DNA of 64,000 nt from Providencia burhodogranariea DSM 19968 (GCF_000314855.2 NZ_KB233223.1:695904-759903); one strand, 5' to 3'; positions 28,029 to 39,638 are shown, counted from the first letter of the stretch. The notes: generated by a model not told the origin, from the letters alone. Made by a program: numbers and translations.

Positions 28029-28418
28029 GTTTACTCACCTAGTTGTATTGTAGGGAATCAAATATAGCCGTTATAGTTCGAGAAGTAGCCACTCGAATTA
28101 TTTTTGAGAGAAAAAACCGTATAGAGCGAAAACTAAAATAATGCTGATTCATTCTAGATTATCGACCAGAGTGATGGTGATATTATGCGCGAAACGAGGA
28201 AATTGACAAACTCTCTTAATCAGAAAAGCAGTTTATATTTTCGATACTGAGTACAACAGCGTTGTAAATTTGACTTACGAACCCTAGTTACATACTTTTG
28301 TATGCTTCTAGGGGTTCGCTCATTTGCCACTTAGCTTCAACTCAAATATTTTGAATATCTGCTTGATTGGGCTGGATAGAGAATGCGTTAATACTCCCTA
28401 GCCATCATGGGGATAGGT
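28029..28418. other. intergenic region between yaeH and dapD, with hairpin repeat
   Basis: 390 noncoding bases. E. coli carries yaeI in this position; no remnant of it is seen. The only structure noted is the nested hairpin annotated separately. The yaeH promoter must lie on the left side, but no clear hexamers stand out. Confidence 0.4.
28278..28318. repeat. second copy of nested CCCTAG hairpin
   Basis: Arms CGAACCCTAG and CTAGGGGTTCG (one bulged G) enclose CATAC / GTATG, closely resembling the hairpin after the toxin gene in both sequence and nesting (CCCTAGTTxCATAxTTxTGTATGCxxCTAGGG). It lies about 150 bp downstream of dapD's end on the minus strand and might act as its terminator, but no U-run follows. 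Confidence 0.6.
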
Positions 28419-29243
28419 TTAATCAATGCTTCTTAATAATTCATTGATGCCTACCTTACCACGTGTTTTTTCATCTACTTTCTTGACGATTACTGCGCAA
28501 TAAAGGCTATAGCTACCATCTTTAGATGGAAGGTTACCGGAAACCACAACTGAACCCGCAGGGACACGGCCATAGTGAACTTCGCCTGTTTCTCTATCAT
28601 AAATTTTCGTGCTTTGGCCAATATATACGCCCATTGAAATGACGGAACCTTCTTCAACAATAACGCCTTCAACAACTTCTGAACGAGCGCCAATAAAGCA
28701 ATTATCTTCAATAATCGTTGGATTAGCTTGTAGTGGTTCGAGTACACCACCAATTCCTACACCACCAGATAAGTGAACATTTTTACCAATTTGTGCACAA
28801 GAACCGACGGTTGCCCAAGTATCTACCATGGTTCCTTCATCAACATAGGCGCCGATATTGACGTATGAAGGCATTAGTACGCTATTTTTAGCAATATAAG
28901 CACCTTGGCGAACGGCTGCTGGTGGAACAACTCGGATACCTTCACGTTCAAAACGGGCTTGGTCATAATCGTTAAATTTCATCGGTACTTTGTCAAAATA
29001 ACGGCTTTCTGCGCCATCAATCACTTGATTGTCATGAATGCGAAATGAAAGTAATACGGCTTTTTTTAACCATTGATGAGTAACCCAAACGCCGGCGATT
29101 TTTTCTGCAACACGTAATTTTCCGCTATCGAGTAGGGCAATAGTCTCGGTGACTGCTTGATGAACTGCTGGCGATACGGTTGATGGTGTAATTGAGGCTC
29201 TATCTTCAAAGGCCTGTTCAATAACTGCTTGTAAATGCTGCAT
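28419..29243 (-). CDS. dapD: tetrahydrodipicolinate N-succinyltransferase DapD
   Basis: Transfers succinyl from succinyl-CoA to tetrahydrodipicolinate in the lysine and meso-diaminopimelate pathway. It is 274 residues, the E. coli length. An N-terminal helical domain precedes a left-handed beta-helix with hexapeptide repeats, including [33 protein letters not shown] and [15 protein letters not shown]. It is downstream of glnD on the same strand with a 103-bp gap. Confidence 0.97.
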   Translation of the reverse strand: MQHLQAVIEQAFEDRASITPSTVSPAVHQAVTETIALLDSGKLRVAEKIAGVWVTHQWLKKAVLLSFRIHDNQVIDGAESRYFDKVPMKFNDYDQARFEREGIRVVPPAAVRQGAYIAKNSVLMPSYVNIGAYVDEGTMVDTWATVGSCAQIGKNVHLSGGVGIGGVLEPLQANPTIIEDNCFIGARSEVVEGVIVEEGSVISMGVYIGQSTKIYDRETGEVHYGRVPAGSVVVSGNLPSKDGSYSLYCAVIVKKVDEKTRGKVGINELLRSID

Positions 29244-29346
29244 TGCTTGTTTTTCCCTTTCTTTAATAATGAGTAATAATCGTGCTTAATTATATTGATC
29301 ATAATTAATAAACTGCTGCAAAAATAAGTTGATAAGCCAGCAGTCT

Positions 29347-31986
29347 CTATATTTTATCCTTCGAATTGAGGGTTTCTGTCAACCTTTCTGATAACTCTAA
29401 TTGAATATTTTTATCGAGTGCCTTGTGATTTTTATCTGCTAAAACGAAGAAATCTTCAACTTTCTCACCAATAGTGGTGATCCTAGCACCATATAACGAT
29501 ATTTCCATCTGAGCGAGAATGTGCCCAATTCTCGCGAGTAAGCCGGGTTGATCGAGTGCAAATAATTCCATATAAGTTCGACGTTCATTGGTGGAATGTA
29601 AAAAGTTTACTTTAGTTGGTACCGTAAAATGGCGTAACTTAGAAGGCAGTGTTCGCTGTTTTGGTAGCGGGATCGCCGGTTGCTGCACTGCATGTAACAG
29701 TGTTTTACGGATCTGCTCATATCTATCTTTGGATAATGGCGTTCCGTTAGGTTCTAAGACGACGAAAGTATCCATGGCCATGTTATCTTTATTCGTAAAA
29801 ATTTGGGCGCTATGAATGCTGAGGTTACGTCTATCAAGCTCACCGGCAACGGCAGCAAAGAGATGAGGCTTATCGGGGCACCAAATGAAAATTTCAGTTC
29901 CACCATGCTTGGGCTGGGTGCTAATCAACACCAAAGGTTGTTCGAGGTTATGCTGTAATAAATTACTGGCATGCCAAGCGAGCTGTGATGGAGTATGACG
30001 TAGAAAATAATTGGCATGGCAGCGAGACCATAATTGATTAAGTTTTTGCTCATCAACTGCCGATTGGCGCAATAACGATAATGCTTGGTGACGATGATGG
30101 CGGATCCGCTCTCTTAAATCTGGGGTACTTTGCATTCCTTGATTTAATTGATGCTCAGTCGATAGGAAAAGCTCCCTAATTAAGCTCTGCTTCCAGCTAT
30201 TCCATAAGGTATTATTGGTTGCACAGATATCTGCGACGGTAAGGCATAGCAAATAATTTAGTCGGGGAACTGTTTTGACTTCGAGGGCAAATTGTTTGAT
30301 GACATCGGGATCTTGAATATCTCTTCGCTGTGCTGTGACTGACATCAATAGATGAATTTTAACTAACCAAGACGCTAATTCAGCTTCTTTGGTGGGAATA
30401 TTATGTTGTAAGGCAAATTCATATACGAACTCTGCACCTAAATCCGAATGATCGCCTGAACGCCCTTTGGCAATGTCGTGAAACAAAGCTGCGAGCCGTA
30501 AGGTTTCAGGGTGTAACAGTTTAGGGTAAACACTGACACATAGGGGATGATCACGGCGATTTTCTTCATGTGTAAAGCTATCAATTTTTTGTAGTACCCG
30601 AATGGTATGCTCATCCACCGTGTAAGCATGGAAGAGATCAAACTGCATTTGGCCAACAATATTGCTCCAAAGAGGCGTATAAGCACTCAATACACTGTGT
30701 AAATGCATTGGGACGAATGCACCTTTAATTGCTCTTGGATGACGTAATATTTTAACAAATAACTGCCTTGCTTCTGCTAATTCACATAAAGGTACCGCAA
30801 GATTACGTCTTGCAAAACGTAGCTGACGCAATGTTGTCGAGTAGATCCCTGTGATGTTGGGATAGCGAGCCATCAAATAAAACATTTTTAGGATTGCTGC
30901 TGGCTCTTTGATAAATAGCATGTCATCAATTACGTCAATTAATGTTCCGCGTAACTGAAATTGCTCATCAAGCTGTCGTGGTTTTTCATCAGGATTGAGT
31001 GCTAGAATTGCGTCATCAAATAACTGCAATAGCATTTGATTTAGCTCTCTTACACGTCGAGTCACACGATAAAAGTCTTTCATCATGCGTTCAACAGGCT
31101 GGTTTTTCTCTCCGTCATAACCGAGTAAGCGAGCGACGCTAAATTGGCGATCAAATAACAAACGATTATCATAACGTTTGACAACTAAATGTAGGGCAAA
31201 ACGGATTTTCCACAAGAAGGAGAGACATTCTTTAAGCTCTTGGTGTTCTTCTTTGGTTAAAAAACCGAATCCAACCATCTCATCAACAGTTGTTGCACCA
31301 AAATGCCGTCGGCCAACCCACAATAAAGTATGGATATCACGCAGGCCGCCAGGACTACTTTTTATATCAGGTTCTAAGTTATAGCTTGTGCTGTGATAGC
31401 GTTGATGACGCTCTTGTTGCTCATCAATTTTTGCAGCAAAAAAATTAGCAGAAGGCCAGAAATTATCGCTAAAAATAGTTTTTTGTAACCGTAGGAACAG
31501 GGCAATATCACCACAAATCAGCCGCGACTCAATCAAATTGGTCGCGACAGTTAGATCAGCAATACCCGCTTCAATACACTCTTGTAGAGAACGAACACTA
31601 TGACCAATGTCAAATTTTAAATCCCATAATAAAGTGATGAATTGACCTATGCTTGCTGCAATTTCTTCGGTGAGAGGTTCAGCGCTAAGCACTAGGATAT
31701 CGATATCAGACAGCGGGTGAAGCTCATGACGACCATAACCACCCACAGCGATTAACGACATATTAGGTTGCTGATCAAATTGATATTCTCGCCATAAACG
31801 AGTGAGTAGGGTATCAAGATAATCACTACGGGCATGCACGAGGTCGATAACCGATTTCCCTTGCATAAATGAATCTTCTAACCAATGGTGGAATGATTCG
31901 ACATGTTGTTTAAGCGTGCATAATTTGAGGTCAGAAGACTGAAATAAATGGGGTGATAGAAATGTCATAGGGGATGATGATGTCAT
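29347..31986 (-). CDS. glnD: bifunctional uridylyltransferase/uridylyl-removing enzyme GlnD
   Basis: Senses glutamine and adds or removes UMP on the PII proteins, controlling nitrogen assimilation. It is 879 residues (E. coli 890). A nucleotidyltransferase domain with [17 protein letters not shown] (Asp pair near residue 93) is followed by a GlnE/GlnD-linker helical region, an HD hydrolase domain ([16 protein letters not shown]) and two C-terminal ACT domains (about 700-780 and 810-879) that bind glutamine. It lies between map and dapD on the minus strand, as in E. coli. Confidence 0.97.
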   Translation of the reverse strand: MTSSSPMTFLSPHLFQSSDLKLCTLKQHVESFHHWLEDSFMQGKSVIDLVHARSDYLDTLLTRLWREYQFDQQPNMSLIAVGGYGRHELHPLSDIDILVLSAEPLTEEIAASIGQFITLLWDLKFDIGHSVRSLQECIEAGIADLTVATNLIESRLICGDIALFLRLQKTIFSDNFWPSANFFAAKIDEQQERHQRYHSTSYNLEPDIKSSPGGLRDIHTLLWVGRRHFGATTVDEMVGFGFLTKEEHQELKECLSFLWKIRFALHLVVKRYDNRLLFDRQFSVARLLGYDGEKNQPVERMMKDFYRVTRRVRELNQMLLQLFDDAILALNPDEKPRQLDEQFQLRGTLIDVIDDMLFIKEPAAILKMFYLMARYPNITGIYSTTLRQLRFARRNLAVPLCELAEARQLFVKILRHPRAIKGAFVPMHLHSVLSAYTPLWSNIVGQMQFDLFHAYTVDEHTIRVLQKIDSFTHEENRRDHPLCVSVYPKLLHPETLRLAALFHDIAKGRSGDHSDLGAEFVYEFALQHNIPTKEAELASWLVKIHLLMSVTAQRRDIQDPDVIKQFALEVKTVPRLNYLLCLTVADICATNNTLWNSWKQSLIRELFLSTEHQLNQGMQSTPDLRERIRHHRHQALSLLRQSAVDEQKLNQLWSRCHANYFLRHTPSQLAWHASNLLQHNLEQPLVLISTQPKHGGTEIFIWCPDKPHLFAAVAGELDRRNLSIHSAQIFTNKDNMAMDTFVVLEPNGTPLSKDRYEQIRKTLLHAVQQPAIPLPKQRTLPSKLRHFTVPTKVNFLHSTNERRTYMELFALDQPGLLARIGHILAQMEISLYGARITTIGEKVEDFFVLADKNHKALDKNIQLELSERLTETLNSKDKI

Positions 31987-32426
31987 ATTATTTTTCCGCG
32001 TCGATACCCTTCATATGCCAAGCCATAGCGTTGTCGCTTTTATTCAACGACATCAAACTGATGTTTATTGAATAGTTTCATTTACGGTTTGGCTGTAACT
32101 CAAATTATTCTGGGTGTATTTGTCATACTTCGAGCCATAACATTTGTGATGAACATAGTACTGTACTTATTCAGCCTAGTCATGCCGTTATCGATATACC
32201 GAATAATTTGATTATTTGATAAATCGCTAAAACTAATACAATCAAATTGATTGGAATGTAAATGAATTTATTATTATTGGATTTGAATTTAATTAAGCAA
32301 AGAGGAAGAGTAAACGTAAGGTTTGAGGTAATGCATTGAAATTTAATTTGTTATTTTAAAAGTGACATATCGCGCTAAATATAATGATGCAATAAAACGT
32401 GACATGTCACACTGAATATATTTTTA
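31987..32426. other. intergenic region between map and glnD
   Basis: 440 noncoding bases. The left part (about 32000-32125) looks like a degenerate member of the dispersed TTCAAG repeat family, with a GATACCCTTCAT-like end and an AACTCAAATTATTCTGGGTGTA-like end. Near map there is an imperfect 23-bp direct repeat, period 37 (from 32362 and 32399), whose second copy contains the perfect palindrome GTGACATGTCAC; on the minus strand this is followed by GTTTTATT and might weakly terminate map. Confidence 0.35.
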
Positions 32427-33224
32427 TTATTGGTTCACTAAAATAGCGGAAATAGACGGTTCTTCTTCTTTACGTAGCGTCATTATTTCACAACCGTTAT
32501 CAGTGACAACGAGCGTGTGCTCGTATTGCGCTGACCAGCTTCTATCTTTGGTTTTCACCGTCCATCCATCATTCATGGTACGGATGCGGAAATCACCAAC
32601 GTTAACCATCGGCTCAATCGTAAATGCCATACCTTTTTGTAAAACAACACCACTATCATCAGCATCATAATGAAGAACTTGTGGCTCCTCATGAAAACCT
32701 TCACCAATTCCGTGACCACAGTATTCACGAACCACAGAGAAATCATTTTTCTCTACAAATTCTTGGATAGCTTTACCTAATGTACGTAGACGAATCCCCG
32801 GCTTCACCAGTCGCAATGCTAAATAAAGACTTTCTTGAGTGATTTTACACAGGCGCTCACCTTGAATTGTTGATTTACCAACAATGAACATGGTGGAAGT
32901 ATCGCCATGAAAACCATCTTTAATTACAGTTACATCGATATTAACAACATCACCATCTTTAAGAATTTTATCGTCACTAGGAATACCGTGGCAGATAACA
33001 TCATTGACCGAAATACAGACAGATTTCGGGAATCCATGGTAATTTAAACAAGCAGGTATAGCTTGTTGTGTTTCAACGATATGTTGATGGCAAATTCGGT
33101 CAAGCTCGCCAGTACTGACGCCGGGTTTAACATGTGGAGCAATAATTTCTAATACTTCGGCTGCTAGGCGACCAGCAACACGCATTTTCTGAATATCTTC
33201 TTCAGTTTTGATAATAATAGCCAT
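32427..33224 (-). CDS. map: methionine aminopeptidase, type I
   Basis: Removes the initiator methionine from nascent proteins with a small second residue. It is 265 residues (E. coli 264). The pita-bread fold metal ligands are visible in NIDVTVIKDGFHGDTS (two Asp), CGHGIGEGFHEEP (His), TIEPM (Glu) and SAQYEHTLV (Glu). The start is the ATG giving MAIIIKTEEDI, as in E. coli, with GGA about 9 nt upstream; an in-frame ATG eight codons earlier is less likely. It is divergent from rpsB. Confidence 0.96.
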   Translation of the reverse strand: MAIIIKTEEDIQKMRVAGRLAAEVLEIIAPHVKPGVSTGELDRICHQHIVETQQAIPACLNYHGFPKSVCISVNDVICHGIPSDDKILKDGDVVNIDVTVIKDGFHGDTSTMFIVGKSTIQGERLCKITQESLYLALRLVKPGIRLRTLGKAIQEFVEKNDFSVVREYCGHGIGEGFHEEPQVLHYDADDSGVVLQKGMAFTIEPMVNVGDFRIRTMNDGWTVKTKDRSWSAQYEHTLVVTDNGCEIMTLRKEEEPSISAILVNQ

Positions 33225-33570
33225 AAATATAGTCCATTTATGCAGCAACTATTGTGCGGCAAAAGTAAAAAGGGTTCAATAAGAGAGCAATCAAGCTTTC
33301 TACTCAACATTTCTGGTGATTATGGTATCAGCCACAGCATTTTCTGCCAACAAATGAACAATAATACTTACTGGTTGATAAAGTACCTTAAAGGATACGC
33401 CCGTCAGTCACTAGGCCTTGTTCATTTTGAGCCTTTCACAGCACAAATTGCCAAAAAAGCATCTATTTACCTCACGAAAATGAGCAACTGAATACCGATA
33501 AAAAATAGAAATCGGTAGGCTTGATGATTCAATTACAGTTGGTTTTTTTGCTTTAAAAAAACAACAAAAG
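33225..33570. other. upstream region between map and the rpsB promoter
   Basis: About 350 bases without a credible gene. A TACCGAT / ATCGGTA inverted repeat lies near 33.49-33.52 kb without a plus-strand T-run. The map promoter is presumably here on the minus strand but is not clear. Confidence 0.35.
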
Positions 33571-33600
33571 TTGGCTTATTAATCCGATTTATGGTATAAA
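33571..33600 (+). promoter_or_regulatory. rpsB-tsf promoter
   Basis: TTGGCT, an 18-bp spacer and TATAAA are followed by a GC-rich discriminator (GCGCGCC). This is the expected architecture of a growth-rate-regulated, stringently controlled ribosomal protein promoter. Transcription would start about 225 nt before the rpsB ATG. Confidence 0.75.
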
Positions 33601-33606
33601 GCGCGC

Positions 33607-33831
33607 CGGCAATCCATATTATTTCTTCTTCGTTAAATTGTTTTTGGTCTAATGTCAAAAACATGTTCGATTAGAATTATGGGTTAGCGTAAACTAAACT
33701 CAATTGTGTAATAACACACACGAATCGACACATATACCGGGGTGCTCTTATGCGTTTAGACGCAGCTTTAGAGTCGGTTTTATGGGATTCGTGGAGGCAT
33801 AACCCCAATTACTTAAATACAGAGGTATTAA
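33607..33831 (+). promoter_or_regulatory. structured rpsB 5' leader, probable S2 autoregulatory element
   Basis: The long leader contains a hairpin TGCG-TTTAGA-CGCA near 33.75 kb and a long-range pairing GGGGT (33739-33743) with ACCCC (33802-33806), immediately before the ribosome-binding region AGAGG. E. coli rpsB has a comparable leader (also catalogued as the t44/tff RNA) through which S2 represses rpsB-tsf. The conserved GTGGAGGCATAACCCC block supports homology; the fold is judged by eye. Confidence 0.6.
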
Positions 33832-34557
<726 letters not shown>

Positions 34558-34615
34558 TAAGGCCTGCTCTGTAAGAGCCCTTATTAACCAGGTATTGCTA
34601 TATATTGGTTAGAAG

Positions 34616-34636
34616 GGGGCCTCCGCGGCCCCTTTT
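34616..34636 (+). terminator. partial terminator in the rpsB-tsf spacer
   Basis: Six-bp GC stem GGGGCC / GGCCCC with loop TCCGC, followed by only four T residues. This would let most polymerases read into tsf while lowering its level relative to rpsB; E. coli has an equivalent attenuating hairpin here. Confidence 0.7.
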
Positions 34637-34701
34637 ATCAATCTGAATCAGAATTATCCACGTGGGGATCCTCCCACGAGGTATATCGAGGAATAAATCA
34701 C

Positions 34702-35553
34702 ATGTCTGGAATTACCGCTGCATTGGTAAAAGAACTGCGCGAACGTACTGGCGCAGGTATGATGGAATGTAAAAAAGCACTTGTTGAAGCTAATGGCGAT
34801 ATCGAATTAGCAATCGACAACATGCGTAAATCAGGTCAAGCTAAAGCTGCTAAAAAAGCAGGCCGCGTTGCTGCTGAAGGTGTTATTCTGGCAGAAGTTT
34901 TTGCTGATGGCAAAAGCGGTGCACTGATCGAACTGAACTGTGAAACTGACTTCGTTGCAAAAGATGCTGGTTTCTTAGCGTTTGGTAAAGATGTATTAGC
35001 TTCTGTTGTTGCTGATAAAAATGCAGACATCGAAGCGGTTAAAGCTAAGTTTGAAGAAGCTCGTACTGCTCTGGTTGCTAAAATCGGTGAGAACATCAAT
35101 ATTCGTCGCGTAGAAATTCTGGAAGGTCCACAAGTAGGTAGCTACTTGCACGGTGCTCGTATCGGTGTTCTCGTTGTTGGCGAAGGCGCAGACGAAGAAC
35201 TACTGAAACACATTGCTATGCACGTAGCTGCAAGCAAGCCAGAGTACGTCTCTCCTGATGATGTACCAGCTGACGTTGTTGCTCACGAGCATCAAATCCA
35301 GTTAGACATCGCTATGCAGTCTGGTAAACCACGCGAAATCGCTGAAAAAATGGTTATCGGCCGTATGAATAAATTCACTGGCGAAATCTCTCTGACTGGC
35401 CAGCCTTTCGTTATGGACCCAAGCAAATCTGTTGGTGACCTATTGAAAGAGAAAAATGCTAAAATCACTAATTTCATCCGTTTTGAAGTTGGTGAAGGCA
35501 TCGAAAAAGTTGAAACTGACTTTGCAGCAGAAGTTGCTGCAATGAGCAAATAA
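34702..35553 (+). CDS. tsf: translation elongation factor Ts
   Basis: Guanine nucleotide exchange factor for EF-Tu. It is 283 residues, the E. coli length. The N-terminal UBA-like domain ([21 protein letters not shown]) binds EF-Tu, and the signature [10 protein letters not shown] carries the Asp/Phe pair inserted near the Mg site. The core subdomains and C-terminal module follow. Codon use is highly biased, as expected for an abundant protein. It is the second gene of rpsB-tsf and is followed by a strong terminator. Confidence 0.98.
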   Translation: MSGITAALVKELRERTGAGMMECKKALVEANGDIELAIDNMRKSGQAKAAKKAGRVAAEGVILAEVFADGKSGALIELNCETDFVAKDAGFLAFGKDVLASVVADKNADIEAVKAKFEEARTALVAKIGENINIRRVEILEGPQVGSYLHGARIGVLVVGEGADEELLKHIAMHVAASKPEYVSPDDVPADVVAHEHQIQLDIAMQSGKPREIAEKMVIGRMNKFTGEISLTGQPFVMDPSKSVGDLLKEKNAKITNFIRFEVGEGIEKVETDFAAEVAAMSK

Positions 35554-35568
35554 GTAGTCAGTTCTAAA

Positions 35569-35597
35569 AGAGCCGCCTTTTGGCGGCTCTGTTTTAT
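35569..35597 (+). terminator. rpsB-tsf operon terminator
   Basis: Perfect 9-bp stem AGAGCCGCC / GGCGGCTCT with a TTTT loop, followed by GTTTTA. It ends the operon before pyrH. Confidence 0.92.
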
Positions 35598-35599
35598 AC

Positions 35600-35731
35600 A
35601 CGTCATGCTTTCAAGTTGCCATTGGCAGCACATGCAGGCAGAGCCTGCACCCCAGACCATAGAGTGACCTATATGACCACTGGGAGATACTCTTGCCATG
35701 TTCATGCAACCTGAACTATTTTGTGTATACT
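35600..35731. repeat. MITE-like intergenic repeat
   Basis: About 130 bp with imperfect terminal inverted repeats: left end CGTCATGCTTTCAAGTTGCC and right end GGCAA-type sequence read from ATGCAACCTGAACTATTTTG. An internal hairpin GCAGGC-AGA-GCCTGC is present. Related ends occur elsewhere in the window. It resembles the ERIC/YPAL class of non-autonomous elements, but I cannot assign a named family. Confidence 0.55.
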
Positions 35732-35851
35732 CACTGTTCCTTTATATTTAAAAATTGAATTATTAAAGGTACAGAATCTGTAGATGCGTGGAATTTTTAA
35801 TCTTTTCGCGTGTATTATCCCCAATAAATTATCTGTGTAGGACAGAACACC

Positions 35852-36580
35852 ATGGCAACCAATGCAAAACCTGTTTATCAACGTATTCTGCTTAAGCTCA
35901 GTGGTGAAGCCTTACAAGGCGCAGAAGGTTTTGGTATCGATGCTAGCGTTTTAGATCGTATGGCTCAGGAAATCAAAGAACTCATAGAACTGGGTATACA
36001 GGTCGGTGTCGTTATTGGCGGTGGTAACCTGTTTCGTGGTGCTGGTTTGGCACAAGCGGGTATGAACCGTGTGGTAGGTGACCATATGGGAATGCTAGCA
36101 ACTGTAATGAACGGGCTCGCCATGCGTGATGCTTTGCATCGTGCTTATGTGAATGCAAGACTGATGTCTGCTATTCCACTCAATGGCGTATGTGACAACT
36201 ATAGCTGGGCTGAGGCTATTAGCCTACTACGTCACGGTCGTGTTGTTATTTTTTCTGCGGGAACAGGTAATCCATTCTTTACAACAGACTCTGCCGCATG
36301 TTTGCGCGGTATTGAGATCGAAGCTGATATTGTATTGAAAGCAACCAAAGTTGATGGTGTTTATTCAGCAGATCCTGCAAAAAACCCAGATGCAGTGCTT
36401 TATGAAACACTTAATTACCAAGAAGTGCTTGAGCGTGAATTAAAAGTGATGGATTTGGCCGCATTTACGTTAGCTCGTGACCATAACTTGCCTATTCGTG
36501 TTTTCAATATGAATAAGCCAGGTGCTTTACGCCGTGTTGTAATGGGCGAAAATGAAGGAACTCTGATTTCTCACAATTAA
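35852..36580 (+). CDS. pyrH: UMP kinase PyrH
   Basis: Hexameric bacterial UMP kinase that makes UDP from UMP and ATP, activated by GTP and inhibited by UTP. It is 242 residues (E. coli 241), with the amino-acid-kinase fold: KLSGEALQG (phosphate binding), [12 protein letters not shown] (UMP site), [13 protein letters not shown] (acceptor binding) and [14 protein letters not shown] (ATP binding). An AGGA ribosome-binding site lies just before the ATG. It precedes frr in the E. coli order. Confidence 0.97.
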   Translation: MATNAKPVYQRILLKLSGEALQGAEGFGIDASVLDRMAQEIKELIELGIQVGVVIGGGNLFRGAGLAQAGMNRVVGDHMGMLATVMNGLAMRDALHRAYVNARLMSAIPLNGVCDNYSWAEAISLLRHGRVVIFSAGTGNPFFTTDSAACLRGIEIEADIVLKATKVDGVYSADPAKNPDAVLYETLNYQEVLERELKVMDLAAFTLARDHNLPIRVFNMNKPGALRRVVMGENEGTLISHN

Positions 36581-36688
36581 TACTCAGAGACACAACCTAC
36601 GTTTAACTGTATCATCTAACGTAAATTCAGAAAATTTAAGCGAGGCTGCCTTGCGGCCTTTAATAACCAGTTCTTAAGGGTTGAAAAC

Positions 36689-37246
36689 GTGATTAATGAA
36701 ATCCAAAAAGATGCTCAAGACCGTATGGAAAAGAGCGTTGAAGCATTAAAAAACCAGATTAGCAAAGTTCGTACAGGTCGTGCTTCACCAAGTTTACTTG
36801 ATGGTATCATGGTTGATTACTATGGTTCAGCAACACCTTTACGTCAATTGGCAAACGTCACTGTAGAAGACGTTCGAACTTTAGCTATTTCTGTATTTGA
36901 TCGCTCAATGTCTCCTGCGATTGAAAAAGCAATCATGTCATCTGATTTGGGATTAAACCCATCATCAGCGGGTACGGTTATTCGTGTACCACTTCCAGCA
37001 CTGACAGAAGAGCGTCGTAAAGACCTAATCAAAGTTGTGCGTGCAGAAGCAGAACATGGCCGTATAGCTGTTCGTAACGTACGTCGTGATGCTAACGATA
37101 AAGTTAAAGCGTTACTGAAAGATAAAGAAATTAGTGAAGATGATGAACGTCGTTCACAAGATGAAATCCAAAAAATGACTGATAGCTATATCAAGAAAGT
37201 TGATGAAGCATTAGCTAACAAAGAAACAGAATTGATGGATTTCTAA
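36689..37246 (+). CDS. frr: ribosome recycling factor
   Basis: Dissociates post-termination ribosomes together with EF-G. It is 185 residues, the same as E. coli, with the L-shaped three-helix bundle and beta/alpha/beta domain. Signature segments are [15 protein letters not shown] and PPLTEERRK-type [11 protein letters not shown]. The start is GTG, as in E. coli, giving [17 protein letters not shown] terminator follows within 15 nt. Confidence 0.97.
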   Translation: MINEIQKDAQDRMEKSVEALKNQISKVRTGRASPSLLDGIMVDYYGSATPLRQLANVTVEDVRTLAISVFDRSMSPAIEKAIMSSDLGLNPSSAGTVIRVPLPALTEERRKDLIKVVRAEAEHGRIAVRNVRRDANDKVKALLKDKEISEDDERRSQDEIQKMTDSYIKKVDEALANKETELMDF

Positions 37247-37260
37247 TCCATTGAATCAAT

Positions 37261-37297
37261 AAAACCATCTGGGTAAAAACCTTGATGGTTTTATATT
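37261..37297 (+). terminator. terminator after frr
   Basis: Nine-bp stem AAAACCATC / GATGGTTTT with an inner GGT / ACC pairing in the loop, followed by a T-rich tail (ATATTTT). It separates pyrH-frr from dxr. Confidence 0.75.
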
Positions 37298-37304
37298 TTA
37301 ATAA

Positions 37305-37415
37305 GTATTTCAAGTTGTCGTTAGGCTACAAGTAAATGAGTTGCTAGGAGCATAGGTGGCTAGCGCGAATGAGTGAAGTCAACAATGCTGCGGCTTGAAG
37401 TATTATGAGTATATT
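37305..37415. repeat. MITE-like intergenic repeat
   Basis: About 110 bp bounded by imperfect inverted ends TATTTCAAGTTG and CGGCTTGAAGTA, with the internal block GCGAATGAGTGAAGTCAACA. It shares the TTCAAGTTG end with the element near 35.6 kb. It lies between the frr terminator and the dxr promoter and carries no coding sequence. Confidence 0.6.
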
Positions 37416-37453
37416 CATATCTAATAAACATCCTTTCTATTCACTCAAGCTGA

Positions 37454-37459
37454 TATAAT
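37454..37459 (+). promoter_or_regulatory. likely -10 element of dxr
   Basis: A perfect TATAAT preceded by TGA lies 35 nt before the dxr ATG. The -35 region is poor. It sits just outside the right end of the repeat element, so the element may have supplied or altered upstream promoter sequence. Confidence 0.45.
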
Positions 37460-37493
37460 CTCAGTATTGAATAAATACAGAGCATCCGCCACA

Positions 37494-38693
37494 ATGAAAC
37501 GTCTTACTATTCTGGGATCTACAGGTTCAATTGGTCAAAGTACACTTTCCGTTGTAAGAAATAATCCTGATAAATTTCAAATTATTGCACTAGTTGCAGG
37601 CAAAAATGTCACTGAACTAGCAAGTCAATGTCTTGAATTCCAACCCTTATATGCCTCAATGACTGATGAATCATCAGCACAAGCACTACGTGTTATTTTA
37701 TCTGAGCATAACTGTAAAACAGACGTTTTATCTGGTCGAGAAGCTGCAATTCAATTGGCAGGATTAGATGACGTTGACCAAGTAATGTCTGCAATTACTG
37801 GGGTTGCAGGACTTCTCCCTACCTTAGCTGCTATCCGTAAAGGTAAAAGAATTTTATTAGCGAATAAAGAAGCATTGATTACCAGTGGTCGACTATTCTT
37901 TAATGCGATTCGTGAACATGGCGCAACTGTTTTCCCAATAGATAGCGAACACAATGCCATTTTTCAGAGTTTACCGGAAGTTATTCAATTAAATCTCGGT
38001 TTTGCTGATTTATCAGCATCAGGGATCTCTAGTATAATTTTGACTGGCTCTGGTGGTCCTTTTAGAGACACTCCTTTGTCACATTTCGATAATGTAACTC
38101 CTGATGAAGCGTGCAATCACCCTAACTGGTCGATGGGGCGTAAAATTTCAGTCGATTCTGCAACCATGATGAATAAGGGACTGGAGTATATCGAGGCGTG
38201 TTATTTCTTTAATGCAAATCAACAGCAAATGGAAGTGATCATACATCCTCAATCTGTTATCCATTCAATGGTTCGTTATAGAGATGGTAGTGTTATTGCT
38301 CAATTGGGTACGCCAGATATGTGCACACCGATTTCCTATAGCATGGCTTATCCTAAACGTATTTTTTCAGGTGTTGAAGCGCTAGACTTTACAAAACTAT
38401 CATCATTAACATTTGTTCAACCTGATTATCAGCGTTACCCTTGTTTGAAACTAGCTATCGATGCATGTCATGAAGGGCAAGCTGCAACAACAGTGCTCAA
38501 TGGGGCAAATGAAATTGCTGTGGACGCATTCCTTGACGGTAAAATTCGCTTTACTGACATCGCAAAAATTAACCTAAATACATTAGAAAAATTACATTTA
38601 TCTGAACCAGTGTCTATTGATGAGGTCTTAGACATCGATAATCAGGCTCGTTGCGAAGCTGCACAACTAATCAAACATACATTTTCCGTGTAG
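37494..38693 (+). CDS. dxr: 1-deoxy-D-xylulose 5-phosphate reductoisomerase
   Basis: First committed step of the MEP isoprenoid pathway, converting DXP to MEP with NADPH. It is 399 residues (E. coli 398). The NADPH site is [15 protein letters not shown]; substrate and metal-binding motifs are [29 protein letters not shown] and the loop [20 protein letters not shown]. The ATG giving [11 protein letters not shown] was chosen over a TTG nine codons upstream because it matches the family start. Confidence 0.97.
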   Translation: MKRLTILGSTGSIGQSTLSVVRNNPDKFQIIALVAGKNVTELASQCLEFQPLYASMTDESSAQALRVILSEHNCKTDVLSGREAAIQLAGLDDVDQVMSAITGVAGLLPTLAAIRKGKRILLANKEALITSGRLFFNAIREHGATVFPIDSEHNAIFQSLPEVIQLNLGFADLSASGISSIILTGSGGPFRDTPLSHFDNVTPDEACNHPNWSMGRKISVDSATMMNKGLEYIEACYFFNANQQQMEVIIHPQSVIHSMVRYRDGSVIAQLGTPDMCTPISYSMAYPKRIFSGVEALDFTKLSSLTFVQPDYQRYPCLKLAIDACHEGQAATTVLNGANEIAVDAFLDGKIRFTDIAKINLNTLEKLHLSEPVSIDEVLDIDNQARCEAAQLIKHTFSV

Positions 38694-38873
38694 TATGTGA
38701 TTTATTTAGTTGCTGATAGGCATAATAACTCTTTAATATGTAATACATATAAAAACGAAAGATAATGTCAGTAGTTAGTCGAGAATTAAGGACGTATCTT
38801 ATCAGTAATTTTAATAAGAACGGTTATCATTATGCTGAATTCTCAACGCTGTGCATACAAGGATTAATATTTA

Positions 38874-39626
38874 ATGAACTCTAGAGGTGAAAGTCTCTCC
38901 AACTCAATGATACCAAAGCATGTTGCTATCATCATGGATGGCAATGGGCGTTGGGCAAAGCAGAGAGGAAAGCTGAGAATTACTGGGCACAAGGCTGGCG
39001 TTGAATCTGTGCGTAATGCAGTACGCTTTTCAGTGAAAAATAAAATTAGCTCACTGACATTGTATGCATTTAGTAGTGAAAATTGGAGAAGGCCTGAAAA
39101 AGAAGTGAGCTCTCTTATGGAGTTATTCGTTTTTGCACTGGATAACGAAGTAAAAAATTTACATAAAAATAATGTTAAATTGTTGGTTATTGGTGATATT
39201 GGTCGGTTTAGTGAGCGCCTTCAAAAACGAATCAAAAAAGCGGAAGAACTTACTGCGAACAATACAGGCTTGAGACTAAATATTGCAGCTAACTATGGTG
39301 GTCGTTGGGATATCGCTAATAGTATGAAGCAAATTTTTGAGCGAATAAAAAACGATGAACTCTCTATTGATGATATAAATGAAAATACAATCAATAATCA
39401 TATTTGTATGCATAATCAAGAACATGTTGATTTGGTTATCAGAACAGGTGGTGAGCACCGCATTAGTAATTTTTTGTTATGGCAGATCGCTTATGCGGAA
39501 CTTTATTTCACCAATGTACTGTGGCCAGATTTTGATGAAATGGTGTTTCAGAATGCAATTGATGCATTTACTCAACGCGAGCGACGTTATGGTGGGGCTG
39601 AGTCCGATGATGAGCTCGTTAAATAA
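38874..39626 (+). CDS. uppS: undecaprenyl diphosphate synthase
   Basis: cis-Prenyltransferase that makes the C55 lipid carrier for peptidoglycan and O-antigen synthesis. It is 250 residues (E. coli 253). The catalytic Asp lies in IIMDGNGRWAK, with further signatures SSENWRRP, NIAANYGGRWDI and the C-terminal IRTGGEHRISNFLLWQ and ERRYGG. The first ATG, 10 nt after AAGGA, was used. It is followed closely by cdsA. Confidence 0.96.
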   Translation: MNSRGESLSNSMIPKHVAIIMDGNGRWAKQRGKLRITGHKAGVESVRNAVRFSVKNKISSLTLYAFSSENWRRPEKEVSSLMELFVFALDNEVKNLHKNNVKLLVIGDIGRFSERLQKRIKKAEELTANNTGLRLNIAANYGGRWDIANSMKQIFERIKNDELSIDDINENTINNHICMHNQEHVDLVIRTGGEHRISNFLLWQIAYAELYFTNVLWPDFDEMVFQNAIDAFTQRERRYGGAESDDELVK

Positions 39627-39638
39627 AAGGGGTAATTT

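Noticed and set aside
33240-33491. 83-codon open frame upstream of rpsB
   Set aside because: It overlaps the map upstream region, has no recognisable family features and no convincing ribosome-binding site.
35292-35705. 137-codon minus-strand frame at the end of tsf and into the repeat
   Set aside because: It spans tsf antisense, the tsf terminator and a MITE-like repeat, with no recognisable domain.
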